Below are positions 12,657 through 19,765 of a stretch of DNA of 21,815 nt, piece after piece. The notes below the pieces were generated by a model. It saw nothing but the letters and a program-made list of their open reading frames with translations, did no database searches and was not told the DNA's origin. Source of the stretch: DATGYC01 sp035298385 (GTDB lineage Bacteria; Bacillota; Sulfobacillia; Symbiobacteriales; Symbiobacteriaceae); assembly GCA_035298385.1 (NCBI GenBank), contig DATGYC010000073.1, positions 1-21,815 on the forward strand, given 5' to 3'. Both the position numbers and the translations under genes were made by a program. Every line of letters starts with the position of its first letter. The stretch's first letter is position 1.

Positions 12657-15413
12657 ATGTCTTATGTCTTAACGTTCGCAGAGGCAAGAGAGGTCGGCCC
12701 AAACCGCGTCGGCGGCAAGGGCTGGAACCTCGGGCGCCTCGTTCACTTCGGCTTCCGCATCCCGCGCGGCTGCGTCATCGACGTGGCCGCTTACTGGGCC
12801 TTCCTGGCCGAGAACGGCCTGACCGAACCGATCCAGGCCCTGGCCGACGTCCCGGCTGAGGAGATCGCTACCGAGGCGATTCTGCCCGCCCTGGATGCCA
12901 TCCGGGAGCAGATTGCGGGGGGCGCCCTCCCAGTCGGCCTGCTGACCTCGGTACGAGAGGCCCTCAAGGCGGCCGGGGTCCCGGAGACCGCCGGTCTCGC
13001 AGTCCGCAGTTCAGCCACGGCGGAGGACTCTGCCAGCGCCTCCTTTGCAGGGATTCACCGTTCCTTCCTCAACATCCTTGACGATAATAGCCTTACTGAT
13101 GCAATTCGCGGCTGTTATGCATCACTCTGGACCCCGACGGCCGTCGCCTACCGCCGCAAGATGGGGCTGACCGACAGCCAGGTCGGGGGCGCCCTGGTCG
13201 TCCAGGAGCTGGTCACCTCGCTCTACTCCGGCGTCGCCTTCTCGGCGGATCCCATCACCGGGCGCCGGGACCGGGTCGTCGTCAACGCCGCCTTCGGCCT
13301 TGGCGAGGCCGTCGTCTCTGGCTCGGTCGAGGCCGACGAGTACCACCTGCACATCGACCACACCGGCCCGGTCCGCATCGTCGGCGGCCGGATCGGCCTG
13401 AAGCATGAGGCCGTCCGTCCCTCGATCGACGGCGGCACCATCGTCGAAGAGGTCGGTTACGCCGACCGCTCCGAGCCGGTCCTCTCCAAGCCCCAACTGG
13501 AGGAGCTGACCCGGGTCGTCCGGCGGATCCAGGACACACTCGGGGACGGTGACCAGCCGCAGGACGTCGAGTGGTGCTATGACGGCTGGGCCCTGACAGT
13601 CACCCAGGCCCGCCCGATCACTGCCCTGCCTGAAGCGACCTTCCCCGAGCTAGCTGGTCAGGCGACGATCTGGTCGAACGCCAACCTGAAGGATGCGACC
13701 CCCGGCGTCCAGTCGCCGCTCGGCTGGTGGTTCAACTCCCTGACGGTTGAGGTGCTCCTGCGCCAGATCTTCTGGCGGGGCGGCTATGAGTTCCCAGAAG
13801 GAATGACTTGGTCTCGCCGCTACAACGGCCGGATCTACATGAACCTCTCCGCCCTCCAGTGGGCCGCTTGGGACGCCTTCGGCTGGCCCCCGGCTGAGAC
13901 GAACCGAGCGCTGGGCGGCCACCAGCCGGAGATCCAGGTGCCCAAGAAAGCCTTCGCTCTCTCGGCCACCGGGCGCCGCCGCTTCGCCAACCTCTCCCGC
14001 ATGGGGCTGCTCCTGCGCCGCTCCACCCGGACCGCAGAGGCGAGCTTCCAGAAGATCTGGGACTGGTGCGCAGAGTTCGAGCGCCAGCCCTTCGGCGATC
14101 GCTATCACGAGCTGGAGATCCTAAAGCGGCTCTGGGCGGTGGAGAAGCAGCGGCGGGAGTTCCTGCCGGAGACGATGATCCACAACGTGGGCGCCCTCTG
14201 GTCCAGTCGTCTGACCGACCTCCTGGAGAAGCGCTTCCCCGGACGGGGCCTAGCGCTCACATCTGCCCTGCTGACCGGCTCGGAGGGCGTCACCTCAGCG
14301 GACGTCGGCTACGTCCTGGTCGAGATCGCCCGGCTCGCCCAGGGCGAACCGGCGGCCCTCGCCTTCTTCGTGGAGGCCAGCCCCCCCTTCTCCGCCCAGC
14401 CCGATTGGAAGGCGGCCCTGCGTGGGACCAAAACCCGGGACGCCCTCGACGCCTTCTTCACTCGTTTCGGCCACCGGGGCGTCTACGAGATGGAGATCCG
14501 CAACCCCCGCTACAATGAAGACCCCTCCTTCGTGCTAGAGACGATCCGCTCCTACCTGCAGGAGGGCCTCCCCGAGGCCGATCCCCGAATCGCCGCCGCA
14601 TCCAAGCGCCAGGCCGCCGAGGCCGAGGCGAAGGCGAAACTCGCCCTCTCCCCCGTCTACCCGCTCTACCGCTTCCTGCTCGCCAAAGCCCGGGAGTCCA
14701 TGCGCCTCCGGGAGGGCGCCAAGTCCGCCCTCGTCCGCCTAGTGCGACCCGCCCGGCTCGCCGCCCTGGCCATCGGGCGCCGCCTAGCGGCCAAGAAGCT
14801 CCTGGGGACCCCTGAGGAGGTCTTCCTCCTGACCGGCGACGAGATCGCCGCCCTGCTCGCCAGCCAGTGGGATGGCAAGGGCCTCCGGGAGACGCTCGCC
14901 TTCCGGCAAGCGCGGATCGCCGAGTGGGAATCACTCGAAGCGCCCGATGTGATCCTGGGCGACCGGGCCGTCGTCAACCTCGGTTCGATCTCCACCTCCG
15001 ACCGATTCGACCACGCCACCTCCGGGGGGCAACCTCCGGCGGAGTTAGACTCGCAGAGTCCGGGGCGGTTGCCCCCCGTCCAGGATGCGGCGGGCGCCCT
15101 GCGGGGCGTGGCCGTCTCTGCTGGCAGGGCGGAGGGCCCGGCCCGCCTGATCCGCCACCCGCGGGAGGGCACCGCCCTGAAGAAGGGCGAGGTCCTGGTC
15201 GCTCCCTCGACCGACCCCGCCTGGACCCCGCTCTTCCTGCGCGCCTCCGCCGTCGTGATGGAGGTCGGTGGCTACCTCTCCCACGGAGCGATCGTCGCCC
15301 GCGAGTATGGGATTCCGGCGGTCGTCAACGTGGCGGGCGCCCTCACCACCTTCCAGGACGGTCAGCAGTTGCTCGTCGACGGCGACCAGGGCCGGGTCCA
15401 ACCCCTTCGCTAG
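12657..15413 (+). CDS. Rifampicin-phosphotransferase-like / PEP-synthase-related enzyme
   Basis: 918 residues. The N-terminal 320 or so are a PPDK/PEP-synthase ATP-grasp domain (VGGKGWNLG, VRSSATAEDSASASFAG, ALVVQELV, SGVAFSADPITG, DVEWCYDG, TQARPIT). A large middle domain of about 450 residues follows. The C-terminal swivelling phosphohistidine domain has GGYLSHGAIVAREYGIPAVVN, with H876 as the expected phosphate carrier. The protein ends about 40 residues after it. There is no C-terminal TIM barrel as in true PEP synthase, so the ATP–middle–His order is that of rifampicin phosphotransferase (RPH). RPH moves the beta phosphate of ATP to rifampicin; many relatives have unknown acceptors, so PEP synthase is the less likely name. 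Residues about 789–808 are an unusual palindromic-DNA insert in the linker before the His domain. AGGGGG about 10 bases before the ATG. Confidence 0.85.
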   Translation: MSYVLTFAEAREVGPNRVGGKGWNLGRLVHFGFRIPRGCVIDVAAYWAFLAENGLTEPIQALADVPAEEIATEAILPALDAIREQIAGGALPVGLLTSVREALKAAGVPETAGLAVRSSATAEDSASASFAGIHRSFLNILDDNSLTDAIRGCYASLWTPTAVAYRRKMGLTDSQVGGALVVQELVTSLYSGVAFSADPITGRRDRVVVNAAFGLGEAVVSGSVEADEYHLHIDHTGPVRIVGGRIGLKHEAVRPSIDGGTIVEEVGYADRSEPVLSKPQLEELTRVVRRIQDTLGDGDQPQDVEWCYDGWALTVTQARPITALPEATFPELAGQATIWSNANLKDATPGVQSPLGWWFNSLTVEVLLRQIFWRGGYEFPEGMTWSRRYNGRIYMNLSALQWAAWDAFGWPPAETNRALGGHQPEIQVPKKAFALSATGRRRFANLSRMGLLLRRSTRTAEASFQKIWDWCAEFERQPFGDRYHELEILKRLWAVEKQRREFLPETMIHNVGALWSSRLTDLLEKRFPGRGLALTSALLTGSEGVTSADVGYVLVEIARLAQGEPAALAFFVEASPPFSAQPDWKAALRGTKTRDALDAFFTRFGHRGVYEMEIRNPRYNEDPSFVLETIRSYLQEGLPEADPRIAAASKRQAAEAEAKAKLALSPVYPLYRFLLAKARESMRLREGAKSALVRLVRPARLAALAIGRRLAAKKLLGTPEEVFLLTGDEIAALLASQWDGKGLRETLAFRQARIAEWESLEAPDVILGDRAVVNLGSISTSDRFDHATSGGQPPAELDSQSPGRLPPVQDAAGALRGVAVSAGRAEGPARLIRHPREGTALKKGEVLVAPSTDPAWTPLFLRASAVVMEVGGYLSHGAIVAREYGIPAVVNVAGALTTFQDGQQLLVDGDQGRVQPLR
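15023..15078. repeat. Nested palindrome inside the RPH-like gene
   Basis: The outer arms CGGGGGGCAACC (15023–15034) and GGTTGCCCCCCG (15067–15078) are perfect 12-bp inverted repeats. Inside, GACTC (15048–15052), a 3-base loop and GAGTC (15056–15060) form a second hairpin, and CTCCG/CGGAG are also self-complementary. The stretch stays in frame and encodes about 20 residues of low-complexity linker (SGGQPPAEL, then DSQSPGRLPPV). It has the look of a small mobile or multicopy palindromic element; only one copy is seen here. Confidence 0.6.
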
Positions 15414-15454
15414 CACCCCCTTCCCCCCACCGCATAGCGTGGAGCGGGGAGGTG
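15414..15454 (+). promoter_or_regulatory. Leader hairpin masking the ribosome site of the GYGAP-repeat gene
   Basis: CCTTCCCC (about 15419–15426) can pair with GGGGAGG (15446–15452), and the inner CCAC (15427–15430) with GTGG (15439–15442). The GGGGAGGTG ribosome site of the next gene would be held in the stem. No T-run follows, so it is not a usual terminator for the preceding gene. Folding is by eye only. Confidence 0.3.
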
Positions 15455-15463
15455 TTCGCTTCG

Positions 15464-16045
15464 ATGGACGGCCTAAAAGGATCAAAGGAACCGCGCCCGG
15501 ATTTCACTTCGATTAAACGGATGCTCATGCCGATCATCCAGTACGGTATACGCGAGCTACAGGAAGGCGCAACACCTGAGCATGTCGTAACGGAGACGAG
15601 CCTGATGGCCTACTTCGTGGGCCAGGGGATGGACACCCGCGAGGCGATGCGCTTCGTCGAGCGGAACAAGCAGGCCTGGCTCCCCCCTGAAGGCGGCCAG
15701 CCCGGGCAGTGGGGCGCCCAACCAAACCGCCCCATGCCATACGACCCACGCCAGGGAATGGCGGGCTATGGGGCACCAGGCTATGGGGCGCCGGGTTATG
15801 GAGCACCAGGCTATGGGGCGCCGGGCTATGGCAAGCCGGGCTATGGCAAGATGCCGATGGGGAAATCGCCCATGACCAAGGGCGGTCAGGGCAAAGGTGG
15901 CCTCGGCAAGGGCGTCCCGCTACCGCCTATGCCCTTCCCGGTAATGCCCCCCTGGACGATGCCCACCACGTACATGATGCAGTACCAGGAGTTCGACTGC
16001 TGCGACGATCAGTCCGGCTCCGGCTCCAGTTGCTCCGATCGATAA
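15464..16045 (+). CDS. GYGAP-repeat protein with acidic/Cys tail, function unknown
   Basis: 193 residues from ATG at 15464, which has GGGGAGGTG about 9 bases upstream. The same frame is open far into the upstream gene, but that part is an out-of-frame shadow. Residues about 10–70 are a compact helical region (IIQYGIRELQEGATPEHVVTETSL, then MDTREAMRFVERNKQAW). A Pro/Gly/Gln-rich middle follows, with four GYGAP units then GYGKP and GYGK. Next is a K/G/M-rich stretch and a hydrophobic PPMPFPVMPPW segment. The tail DCCDDQSGSGSSCSDR has three cysteines. No signal peptide is seen. The composition resembles spore coat or exosporium-type and other surface assembly proteins, but I do not recognise the family; the helical N-terminal region is the part to use in searches. 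Confidence 0.75.
   Translation: MDGLKGSKEPRPDFTSIKRMLMPIIQYGIRELQEGATPEHVVTETSLMAYFVGQGMDTREAMRFVERNKQAWLPPEGGQPGQWGAQPNRPMPYDPRQGMAGYGAPGYGAPGYGAPGYGAPGYGKPGYGKMPMGKSPMTKGGQGKGGLGKGVPLPPMPFPVMPPWTMPTTYMMQYQEFDCCDDQSGSGSSCSDR
15764..15850 (+). repeat. 15-bp coding tandem repeat (GYGAP/GYGKP)
   Basis: Four units of 15 bases encoding GYGAP (15764–15823) are followed by one GYGKP and a final GYGK. Codons differ at third positions (GGC/GGT, GCA/GCG, CCA/CCG) in an alternating way. This suggests duplication of a 30-base pair unit or older units under protein-level selection. Confidence 0.9.
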
Positions 16046-16086
16046 GAGAAGACCCAGGGAGCAAGATCGCTCCCTGGGTCTTTGTT
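16046..16086. terminator. Bidirectional terminator between convergent genes
   Basis: A perfect 12-bp stem, GACCCAGGGAGC (16051–16062) with GCTCCCTGGGTC (16069–16080), closes a 6-base loop. TTTGTT follows on the plus strand and TTCTCTTAT on the minus strand. It serves the GYGAP gene (stop 16045) and the HAD gene (stop 16085). Confidence 0.88.
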
Positions 16087-16888
16087 ATGCTTCGACCAGC
16101 CCAAAGTGGCGGATCGCCTCCCAGACGCCGTCCCCCGGCCCCTCGGTCGTTACCCAGTCCGCCTGCGCCTTCAACTGCTCGTGGGCGTGGCCCATTGCCA
16201 CACCGGTGCCCGCCCAACGAAGCATCTCCAGGTCGTTCAGACCATCCCCGATCGCCAGGACCTCTGATTGCTTGACCCCCAGCCGCTCGGCTACCGCCGC
16301 CAACGCCTTCCCCTTGGAGACCTTGCTGGACATCACCTCGAGGTAGGTGGGGTTCGAGATCGTGACGTTAGCCGCATCGCCCAGAAGCTCCTGGACGATC
16401 CCCTTCAGTTCAGCGATCTGCTCAGCGGTGCTGATGGCGATCATCTTAGTCTGGGGGGCGCCCAACCAGGTCGAGAGCGCTCCTACGACCCGCCCCTCCA
16501 CCCCTGCTAGCCCCTGGTAGGCGATCGCCTCCGGGGTCTGGGCCGGAATGCAGAGCTGATCGTCCTGGTAGCCGTGGAGGTAGATCCCCTCCCGCTCACA
16601 GAAGGCCGCGAGCTTCCGGGCCGCCTCCAGTGGGAGCGGCTCATGGTAGAGCGGCTCCGTCGACGGGAAGAGGGAGACGAAGGCACCGTTGTAGGTGACC
16701 ATCGGTAGCCCCTTCAGGCCGAGTTCTTCCGCATAAGGTGCGGCCGAGCGTTGCATCCGGCCGGTGACGATCACGGGGGTCACACCCCGTTCACGCACCG
16801 TCTGGATAGCAGCCTTGGTACGGTCGGGAATCTGGTGCGAAGCGGTCAGCGTGGTTCCATCGAGGTCCAGGGCCAGGAGTCGAAACAA
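16085..16888 (-). CDS. Cof-type HAD-superfamily phosphatase
   Basis: 267 residues, normal for the HAD-IIB (Cof) group. Motif I is LLALDLDGTTL with both aspartates; motif II is VIVTGR; the C2B cap lies in the middle. Motifs III and IV are KVSKGKAL and LAIGDGLNDLEML, followed by GVAMGHAHEQLK. It probably dephosphorylates sugar phosphates, flavin mononucleotide or other small metabolites; substrate cannot be told from sequence. The start is TTG at 16888. AAGGAG lies 10 bases upstream and overlaps the end of the preceding YvlD-like gene (stop 7 bases before), so it is coupled to the operon. An ATG nearby is out of frame. Confidence 0.92.
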   Translation of the reverse strand: MFRLLALDLDGTTLTASHQIPDRTKAAIQTVRERGVTPVIVTGRMQRSAAPYAEELGLKGLPMVTYNGAFVSLFPSTEPLYHEPLPLEAARKLAAFCEREGIYLHGYQDDQLCIPAQTPEAIAYQGLAGVEGRVVGALSTWLGAPQTKMIAISTAEQIAELKGIVQELLGDAANVTISNPTYLEVMSSKVSKGKALAAVAERLGVKQSEVLAIGDGLNDLEMLRWAGTGVAMGHAHEQLKAQADWVTTEGPGDGVWEAIRHFGLVEA

Positions 16889-16895
16889 GATGGCA

Positions 16896-17255
16896 TTACT
16901 CCTTGAACAGGGCGTTGTAGAAGAAGCTGGAGAGCAGCGAGTAGAGCAGGGCCAGGATGAAGGCGTTCAAGAAGCCACCCACCGCAAAGCCCGTCACCAA
17001 CTGGGCTGCTATGTAGAAGACCGCAGCGTTGATCACCAGGGAGAAGAGCCCGAAGGTCAGGCAGGTGATCGGTAAGGAGAGTACCTTCAAGAGCGGGCGC
17101 AGGGTGATGTTGAGCAACCCCAGGATCAGGACCGCCACTAGAGCGGGACCAAAACCAGCGACACGGAACCCGTGCAGAATCCCAACCTGGGGCGCCAACC
17201 AAGCCAGCAGGAGCAGTGTGCCAGCATTGACCAGCCATTGCCCGATGACCCGCAT
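16896..17255 (-). CDS. yvlD: YvlD-like small membrane protein (phage holin superfamily IV)
   Basis: 119 residues from ATG at 17255 (AAGGAGG 7 bases upstream; six more codons are open upstream but lack a ribosome site). Four hydrophobic helices are separated by the conserved linkers LLNITLRPLLKVLSLPITCLTFGLFSLVINAAVF. This is the YvlD/DUF360 family, named as holin-like in databases but found as a chromosomal partner of DUF4097 (YvlB) and PspC (YvlC) proteins in Bacillus, where the group responds to envelope stress. There is no lysis context here. It lies between the second DUF4097 gene, from which it is separated by a possible terminator, and the HAD gene, which overlaps its ribosome site region. 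Confidence 0.88.
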   Translation of the reverse strand: MRVIGQWLVNAGTLLLLAWLAPQVGILHGFRVAGFGPALVAVLILGLLNITLRPLLKVLSLPITCLTFGLFSLVINAAVFYIAAQLVTGFAVGGFLNAFILALLYSLLSSFFYNALFKE

Positions 17256-17270
17256 GCGAAAGCCTCCTTG

Positions 17271-17307
17271 CAAAATGAGCAGAGGCGGGGAGGGAACCTC
17301 CCCGCCT
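17271..17307 (-). terminator. Possible (attenuating) terminator between DUF4097 and yvlD
   Basis: AGGCGGGGAGG (17283–17293) and CCTCCCCGCCT (17297–17307) form an 11-bp stem with a 3-base loop. On the minus strand TTTT occurs at 17275–17272, about seven bases after the stem, so it is weaker than a standard terminator. It may reduce rather than stop transcription into yvlD. Confidence 0.5.
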
Positions 17308-17347
17308 TCATCTTATCCGACGCGTCCAGACGATAGTCAGGTGCGGT

Positions 17348-18574
17348 CTACTCTTCGAGCCGGCTGATGAGCAGGTCGGCCTCGCTGGGGCTGAGCTTGC
17401 CCTGAGCGACCAAGTCGAGGATCTCCTCAAGGGTCTGCGTCGGGCTGGCTCCACGATCAACCAGGCGATGGGTCTCAGCATCAGCGAACTCGGTCCTGCG
17501 GGTAGCACGCTCGGCCCTCTCAGCCTCTCGTTCCGCGTAGACCGCCTCCGGATCATCCCACCCGGCCGCTTCGGATGCCCGCACTGTCTGCCTCTCGACA
17601 CAAGCGCTCTCCATGTGCGGGACCGACTCCCCCGGGCGGGGCTGAAGCCGGATGCCCCCGTTGGTCTCGATCTCAAGCCGGGCGCCCCCGTGGCCCATCC
17701 GGCCACGCATCTCGCCCCGCTCTTGCTCGGTCACCTGCACCGGGAGCCCACCCAGTTCCAGACGCCCACCCTCGTAGTCCAGGTTGAGGTCCAAGTCCGC
17801 ATCGACCGGGAGTTGCACCGTCACGCCGCCCGAGCCGGTGTCGATCTGGTAGCGGCCCATCGGGGCGATGCGGACGAGATCGACCAGGAGGCGCCCCGAT
17901 CCGGTCTCCGCTGACAGGTTCTGGACGTCGAGGTCGTGGAGCCGCAGTTCCCCCGAGCCCGCCTCGATGCGGAGATCCGGACTCTGGCAGCCCCGGATCT
18001 CCACCCGGCCCGAGCCCACGTTGATCCGGGTCGGCCCCTGAATCGCCTCCAAGAGCTGGTTGCCGGACCCCGCATCGATCGTTAGCGAGCCCGAGACGTG
18101 CCGGACCACTAGGGGACCGGAACCCAGGTCCAGCTTCAGTTCCCCGACGGCCTGATCGATCAGGACCTGGCCGGAGCCGCCATCCAGGTGGACATTACCC
18201 ACCTGGCGGAGCAGGATCGGACCGGAGCCGGCATCTAGCCGGACCCCGGCGCCCGTCCCAACCACCTCGGTCGGGCCCGAACCAGTCTCAATCGAACAGA
18301 CGGTCCCGACCGGCACCTCAATCTGAAGATCGACCGGGTTCCGATCGGTCTGGAAGCCGAACCAGCCATGGCTCTCTGCCTGAACCTCCACCTCAAGGAT
18401 GCCCGGACGGTGCGAGAGGTGGAGCCTTTCGGCCATCTCAGCCGTTCCCGGCCAGGTACCCTTCACGGTTGCAATTTCACCCGGCACACCCTTGATTCGA
18501 ACCGCACCGGCACGCTGGTCCACCCGCAGGTGTCCACCCTGACCTAGTGCAAACTGCTCCACCCACTCGCCCAT
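17348..18574 (-). CDS. DUF4097 beta-solenoid protein with C-terminal SHOCT-like hairpin
   Basis: 408 residues. The N-terminal 90 form a beta-rich start (HLRVDQRAGAVRIKG). Nine repeats then follow, each with a GSG turn about every 20 residues (ETGSGPTEV, DAGSGPILL, DGGSGQVLI, DLGSGPLVV and so on), a short beta-helix of the DUF4097/LiaG-YvlB type. After a charged linker (about 315–380, rich in E, R, A), the last 26 residues form a helical hairpin (EEILDLVAQGKLSPSEADLLISRLEE) like a SHOCT motif. No signal peptide or membrane helix is seen, so it is probably cytoplasmic despite 'adhesin' names in databases. The ATG has AGGAGG 8 bases upstream; 12 bases separate it from the previous gene, whose stop lies within this ribosome site. 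Probable scaffold or sensor in an envelope-stress operon. Confidence 0.82.
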   Translation of the reverse strand: MGEWVEQFALGQGGHLRVDQRAGAVRIKGVPGEIATVKGTWPGTAEMAERLHLSHRPGILEVEVQAESHGWFGFQTDRNPVDLQIEVPVGTVCSIETGSGPTEVVGTGAGVRLDAGSGPILLRQVGNVHLDGGSGQVLIDQAVGELKLDLGSGPLVVRHVSGSLTIDAGSGNQLLEAIQGPTRINVGSGRVEIRGCQSPDLRIEAGSGELRLHDLDVQNLSAETGSGRLLVDLVRIAPMGRYQIDTGSGGVTVQLPVDADLDLNLDYEGGRLELGGLPVQVTEQERGEMRGRMGHGGARLEIETNGGIRLQPRPGESVPHMESACVERQTVRASEAAGWDDPEAVYAEREAERAERATRRTEFADAETHRLVDRGASPTQTLEEILDLVAQGKLSPSEADLLISRLEE

Positions 18575-18586
18575 CGCGGCTGCCTC

Positions 18587-19750
18587 CTAGTGGACGCGAA
18601 TGGCGCCCATGCTCGAATGAAGAACCAGGGTTACCTTCTGCTCGGCCTCATCCCAGTTGGCCGACTGGGCGACGAGGCGCTTCTGACCCAGGGTGCGCTC
18701 CTCAACCTGCCGGGTCAGACGGTCGCCGGAGAGGGCAATACCGCCCATCGCCGTCTCGGCCTCGACCTTGATGCCAGCCGCCTCGGGCAGGGCGCCCAGG
18801 TCAACCGAGATCGCGCCGTTGCCGGTAGTCAGCTTCTGCTCGCCGTTCCCCTTGATCTGGGGTTGATAGCGGACCGACCCGTTCGAGGTATGGGCGTCCA
18901 GGTTCTCGATCTCGCCGCCCAGGATCATCGCCCCGTTGCCGGTCGTGGCCAGCAGGGTCTGCGCATGTGTAGCGTGGCAGACCAGCTTGCCGTTCGTGGT
19001 GGTCAGGCTCCCCTGCAGGAGCTTCAGCCCTGCAACATCCACCTTGCCGTTCCCAACCTGCGCCGTCAGATTGTAAGCGACCGGCTCGGGCAGAAAGAGC
19101 GTGACGTCGGTCTTCAGTCCGGTCACAAGGCCACCCTTGCCGTTGAAGTCGAGGTGCGCTTCGTCGATCTCGACCGTAAAGGCCTCCATCGCCTCCGCCT
19201 CAAAGGCCTCCTTGGCGGAGTTCCGGCCTTGAATGCGGACCTCCAGGCGGCACTCTTCCTTCTCCCAGGGCCGAACCTTGAGCGAGCCGTTCGTCAGGTT
19301 GAGGCGGACGGTCGGCTCCTCGGCGGTCAACTTCCCTTCAACGATCCGGAGCATCTCGTGCTCGGGCTGGTTGAACGGCAGGTTCTCGACCGCATCGGAG
19401 ACGGATTCGGTGATCTCCTCGACCATGTGTTGGAGCTCCTGGAGTAGCCCCTTCATCTCGAAGCGGAACTCGCCGGGCTCACGGGGCGCCCTCGGCTCAC
19501 GCGGCGGGCGAGGAGCGCGGGGCTCCCGCGGCATGCGGGGGCCTCGGAACCCCCGGAACGACTCCTCATGCTGCACATGGGCAGCGTGGGTCTGGTGGGC
19601 AGCGTGGGTCTGGTGAGTTGCATGCGTCTCTGGACCGGCCTCGCTCTCGATCAGGGCCCGGATCAGGTCGGACGCCTCCTGCGGCGAGACCTTCCCATCC
19701 GCCAACATCTGCAGGATCAGTTGCCGCTCTTCCTTGATGCTCATCATCAT
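18587..19750 (-). CDS. YvlB-like DUF4097 protein with N-terminal SHOCT-like hairpin
   Basis: 387 residues. Residues 5–35 are the SHOCT-like hairpin (ERQLILQMLADGKVSPQEASDLI). Residues 43–61 are His-rich (THATHQTHAAHQ). Residues 71–92 repeat PREPRAP. A helical stretch to about 125 follows, then the DUF4097 beta domain with NG turns in place of GSG (TNGSLKV, GNGKVDV, TNGKLVC, GNGAMIL, SNGSVRY, GNGAISV). This layout, with an N-terminal hairpin followed by DUF4097, is that of Bacillus YvlB. No signal peptide or membrane helix. AGGAGG lies 5 bases before the first of three ATGs. The gene lies 15 bases after the DUF2089 gene and 12 before the second DUF4097 gene, forming a tight operon. The His-rich stretch could bind metal; that is inference. 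Confidence 0.85.
   Translation of the reverse strand: MMMSIKEERQLILQMLADGKVSPQEASDLIRALIESEAGPETHATHQTHAAHQTHAAHVQHEESFRGFRGPRMPREPRAPRPPREPRAPREPGEFRFEMKGLLQELQHMVEEITESVSDAVENLPFNQPEHEMLRIVEGKLTAEEPTVRLNLTNGSLKVRPWEKEECRLEVRIQGRNSAKEAFEAEAMEAFTVEIDEAHLDFNGKGGLVTGLKTDVTLFLPEPVAYNLTAQVGNGKVDVAGLKLLQGSLTTTNGKLVCHATHAQTLLATTGNGAMILGGEIENLDAHTSNGSVRYQPQIKGNGEQKLTTGNGAISVDLGALPEAAGIKVEAETAMGGIALSGDRLTRQVEERTLGQKRLVAQSANWDEAEQKVTLVLHSSMGAIRVH
19579..19614 (-). repeat. 18-bp perfect tandem duplication (His-rich linker)
   Basis: Two identical, adjacent 18-base copies (19579–19596 and 19597–19614) encode the repeated HQTHAA part of the DUF4097 protein linker. Exact identity, including third positions, suggests a recent duplication and probable length variation between strains. 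Confidence 0.88.
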
Positions 19751-19765
19751 CTCTCCCTCCTCGTT

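Noticed and set aside
14867..15463. Long upstream extension of the GYGAP-repeat protein
   Set aside because: It is a +1 shadow of the RPH-like gene (Arg/Pro/Gly-rich) with no ribosome site. The ATG at 15464 is well supported.
15764..15850. Possible CRISPR-like repeat array
   Set aside because: The repeats are contiguous 15-bp coding units without spacers.
16896..17255. Phage holin indicating a prophage
   Set aside because: The family is chromosomal YvlD-like. No lysin, integrase or phage structural gene is nearby, and the neighbours are DUF4097 proteins.
18590..19447. 285-residue plus-strand frame opposite the YvlB-like gene
   Set aside because: Antisense shadow; the minus-strand protein has the NG-turn repeats and the operon context.
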